From contig JAVBPE010000032.1 of the NCBI GenBank assembly GCA_031549865.1, positions 1 to 22,696 of the forward strand: a DNA stretch of 22,696 bases. The letters are read 5' to 3'. Positions 20,870 through 22,696 of the stretch are shown here, piece after piece (position 1 is the first letter of the stretch; each line of letters begins with the position of its first letter). The translations under genes were made by a program, and so were the position numbers. Below the pieces are notes generated by a model, which saw nothing but the letters and a program-made list of their open reading frames with translations, did not search any database and had not been told where the DNA came from. The DNA comes from JAVBPE01 sp031549865 (GTDB taxonomy: Bacteria > Bacillota_I > Bacilli_A > Acholeplasmatales > Anaeroplasmataceae).

Positions 20870-22696
20870 CTAAAATTTTATTCCCCCATTAATTAATCTA
20901 AGTATATGCATATATCCGGAAGTTGAGATTAAAGACCCAAATCTAGGATCTAATATGTATCTTCCATAACTATATACTGAATGATAAAAATTACCTGGTA
21001 CTATTGATCCGCTTTCTAATAGGTTGAAGGTTGAGGCATTTTTCGAGGTAATATTTAAAATTTTACCTTTGCCCTTTGCCATATTAAATAAATCCTCTGC
21101 TATTTCTGAACAATCATAACCTTCATTTAAAGGAAGATTATATGAATTATATAAATGATTAGCAGTGTTATACTGCATTCCTCCATGTATTCCACCAACT
21201 ACTGCCCCAATGACTGCTCCAGCAAAGGCTCCTATTCCTACTCCCCACAATGCACCCTGACCAACGCTTGACCAGAAGTCTGCACCAGTTGCAGCAGAAT
21301 AAATCCCTCCAACTATTGCACCAATTCCTGCACCTGCAGCTGCTCCTACACCAAGACCAATCGCTGAGCCCTGCAAGGAACCCAATGCTACTGCAAAGGC
21401 AAGGCCTCCTGTTCCAGCTGTTAAAGCTGTAATACCTACCGCTAATGCAGTTAATGCTACCACTCCTATACCCGCCAGTAAGAAATGCCACCATTCAGGA
21501 GAATGTCCGTCGCTATCTAAGAACATTATCGGATTATTCCCACAATACCAAAATAAATTAAGCCCATTAATAGAACTAGGGTCCAAATAATCAATTGAAT
21601 CTGCTGTTATAAATCTACCAATAAGGGGATCATAATACCTACTTAAACAATAAAACATTTTTAAATCAGTATCATAATAGTAACCCCTGTATCTAAATGG
21701 ATTAATATTCCCAATAAAATTAGGATCTACTGGACATGTTCTATATTCATCATAAACTTCATGGTTTCCCCACGCATCATAGGCATACTCGGCCACTATT
21801 TGATTATTACTATTTAATATATAAGTAATATTACCTAAGATATCTTTTATATATTTATAATATATATCATCTACACTAAACCCGCAAATTCCACTTTGAT
21901 CATAAAAATATCTTAATTCTTGATTTTTTCTACTTTCACCTAAAAGTATTTTACCATCATAATAATATTTGGTATTGTTTTTAGTTAATTTAATTCCGTT
22001 ATAATCATATGTAAAAGTATAATTTCCATATTTTTTAATTAAATTATTGAAAGTATATTCTATATTTGAGGTTTCTCCTATATGGGTTATACTTACTGGA
22101 TTCAAATAATTAGTATTGTAATGGTATTCTCTTACTAGGGCGGTTGCCATTTCGCATTTTGTTACTCTTTTTAAAGTATCGTAATGAATTTTTTTCATTA
22201 CTCCTACTCCACCATTTTCGTTTATTACTTCACTTAAATTACCTTCATTATAAACATAGCGATATCTAGTGTCAAGTTTTTGATTTCTTTCGGTTAGTAT
22301 TTGATTGTTTTCATCATAGGTATAAATTGTTTGATCCCAGTTTTGATCATTTAAATAGCTTATTCGGCCCCTTGTATCATAACTTTGGACTTCACTTATT
22401 ATATTGTTGGGTAAAGTATTGGTTTTTATTTTTTTGATTCTATGAAATGAATCATAAGTATAGCTGGTTTCTAAATTATTGTTTTTGGATGTGGCTAATT
22501 GGTCTAAGTCGTTATATGTGTATTCGCTTTTTATTAGATCAATTGTTGTGATATTGTTGTTTATTTTTTTGATTTTTGTTTCTTTTAGTTTGTTTTTGTC
22601 ATCTAATTCTTTTATGATTACGTATTCTTGATTTAGATTTTTTATTTTGTATGTGGTATATAAATCGCTTAGTTGTTCGATTTTGAAATCTAAATC
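20870..22696 (-). CDS. Rhs/YD-repeat polymorphic toxin, C-terminal part
   Basis: 608 residues are visible; the frame stays open to the right edge, so the 5' end lies outside. Residues 1 to about 345 hold YD repeats (for example YTYDSFHRIKKI, IYTYDENNQILTE, AEYAYDAWGNHEVYD), which in relatives form a hollow beta cocoon around the toxin. The core ends with the Rhs-associated block RYYDPLIGRFITADS (about 353-367) and NNPIMFLDSDGH (about 387-398), after which the variable tip starts. Residues 404-506 are a Gly/Ala-rich hydrophobic stretch that may help membrane entry. The last 80 residues have YDCSEIAEDLF, FYHSVYS and YILDPRFG, giving Cys529, His572 and Asp583 in the order of a papain-like peptidase or deamidase. 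That catalytic reading is by motif resemblance and moderate. The next gene may encode immunity. Confidence 0.85.
   Translation of the reverse strand, partial: DLDFKIEQLSDLYTTYKIKNLNQEYVIIKELDDKNKLKETKIKKINNNITTIDLIKSEYTYNDLDQLATSKNNNLETSYTYDSFHRIKKIKTNTLPNNIISEVQSYDTRGRISYLNDQNWDQTIYTYDENNQILTERNQKLDTRYRYVYNEGNLSEVINENGGVGVMKKIHYDTLKRVTKCEMATALVREYHYNTNYLNPVSITHIGETSNIEYTFNNLIKKYGNYTFTYDYNGIKLTKNNTKYYYDGKILLGESRKNQELRYFYDQSGICGFSVDDIYYKYIKDILGNITYILNSNNQIVAEYAYDAWGNHEVYDEYRTCPVDPNFIGNINPFRYRGYYYDTDLKMFYCLSRYYDPLIGRFITADSIDYLDPSSINGLNLFWYCGNNPIMFLDSDGHSPEWWHFLLAGIGVVALTALAVGITALTAGTGGLAFAVALGSLQGSAIGLGVGAAAGAGIGAIVGGIYSAATGADFWSSVGQGALWGVGIGAFAGAVIGAVVGGIHGGMQYNTANHLYNSYNLPLNEGYDCSEIAEDLFNMAKGKGKILNITSKNASTFNLLESGSIVPGNFYHSVYSYGRYILDPRFGSLISTSGYMHILRLINGGIKF

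Noticed and set aside
21168..21494. A 108-residue Ser/Trp/Cys-rich open frame on the minus strand
   Set aside because: It lies wholly inside the Rhs gene in another frame. Its odd composition comes from the Gly/Ala codons of the hydrophobic stretch.
20870..22198. Rhs gene starting at the ATG at 22198
   Set aside because: The frame is open upstream to the window edge with continuous YD repeats and no stop codon, so this ATG is internal.
1..22696. CRISPR arrays, tRNA or rRNA genes, complete insertion sequences
   Set aside because: No regularly spaced repeats, cloverleaf sequences, rRNA signatures or transposase genes with terminal inverted repeats were seen on reading both strands.

Overview
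The window is AT-rich DNA from a low-GC Gram-positive-type bacterium. TGA acts as a stop (for example at 4006-4008), so the code is standard and not the Mycoplasma code. Ribosome sites are AGGAGG-like, promoters are close to TTGACA-N17-TATAAT, and intrinsic terminators are plentiful. Together these suggest Bacillota or a neighbouring lineage such as uncultured gut RF39/Erysipelotrichia/Izemoplasma-like bacteria; that placement is inference. All convincing genes lie on the minus strand.

Layout in coordinate order. 1-350: terminator-like hairpins and copy A of an exact 47-bp direct repeat. 356-1731: a PAP2-type membrane phosphatase and an XRE-type membrane regulator. This cassette is bounded by copy A and by copy B of the repeat at 1935-1981, which spans the terminator and stop codon of rpsI. 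1978-2926: the rplM-rpsI operon with a consensus promoter and a two-hairpin leader. 2971-3936: a YbjQ-like/leucine-rich-repeat fusion with its own promoter and terminator. 4006-9044: four genes in the order signal peptidase, membrane-anchored McrB-like AAA+ ATPase, DUF2357/McrC-like coiled-coil protein, second signal peptidase. 9280-14584: five secreted proteins, four with the TYAWF/SYAWF signal-peptide motif recognised by SipW-type peptidases, and all with a shared C-terminal signature around (E/D)G(W/Y)D. 14624-14772: a consensus promoter followed by a c-di-GMP-I (GEMM) riboswitch aptamer and an intrinsic terminator, upstream of the five-gene set. 14941-19122: two membrane GGDEF-EAL proteins with degenerate GGDEF sites; one EAL domain looks catalytically complete. 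19331-20300: a C-terminally truncated large serine recombinase and a GC-rich scar. 20378-22696: the C-terminal part of an Rhs/YD-repeat polymorphic toxin with a candidate papain-like tip and a small downstream gene in the immunity position.

The main result is a compact 15-kb locus (about 4.0-19.1 kb) that reads as a c-di-GMP-controlled surface-filament or matrix system. Five TasA/camelysin-like secreted proteins are switched by a c-di-GMP riboswitch. Two Ser-His (ER-type) signal peptidases can process them. c-di-GMP phosphodiesterase-like proteins are encoded directly upstream. A McrBC-like AAA+/DUF2357 pair that seems to have lost its nuclease and gained a membrane anchor sits between the two peptidases. 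The riboswitch, signal-peptide motif, peptidase motifs and Walker motifs are visible in the sequence. Joint function as an export or assembly machine is inference.
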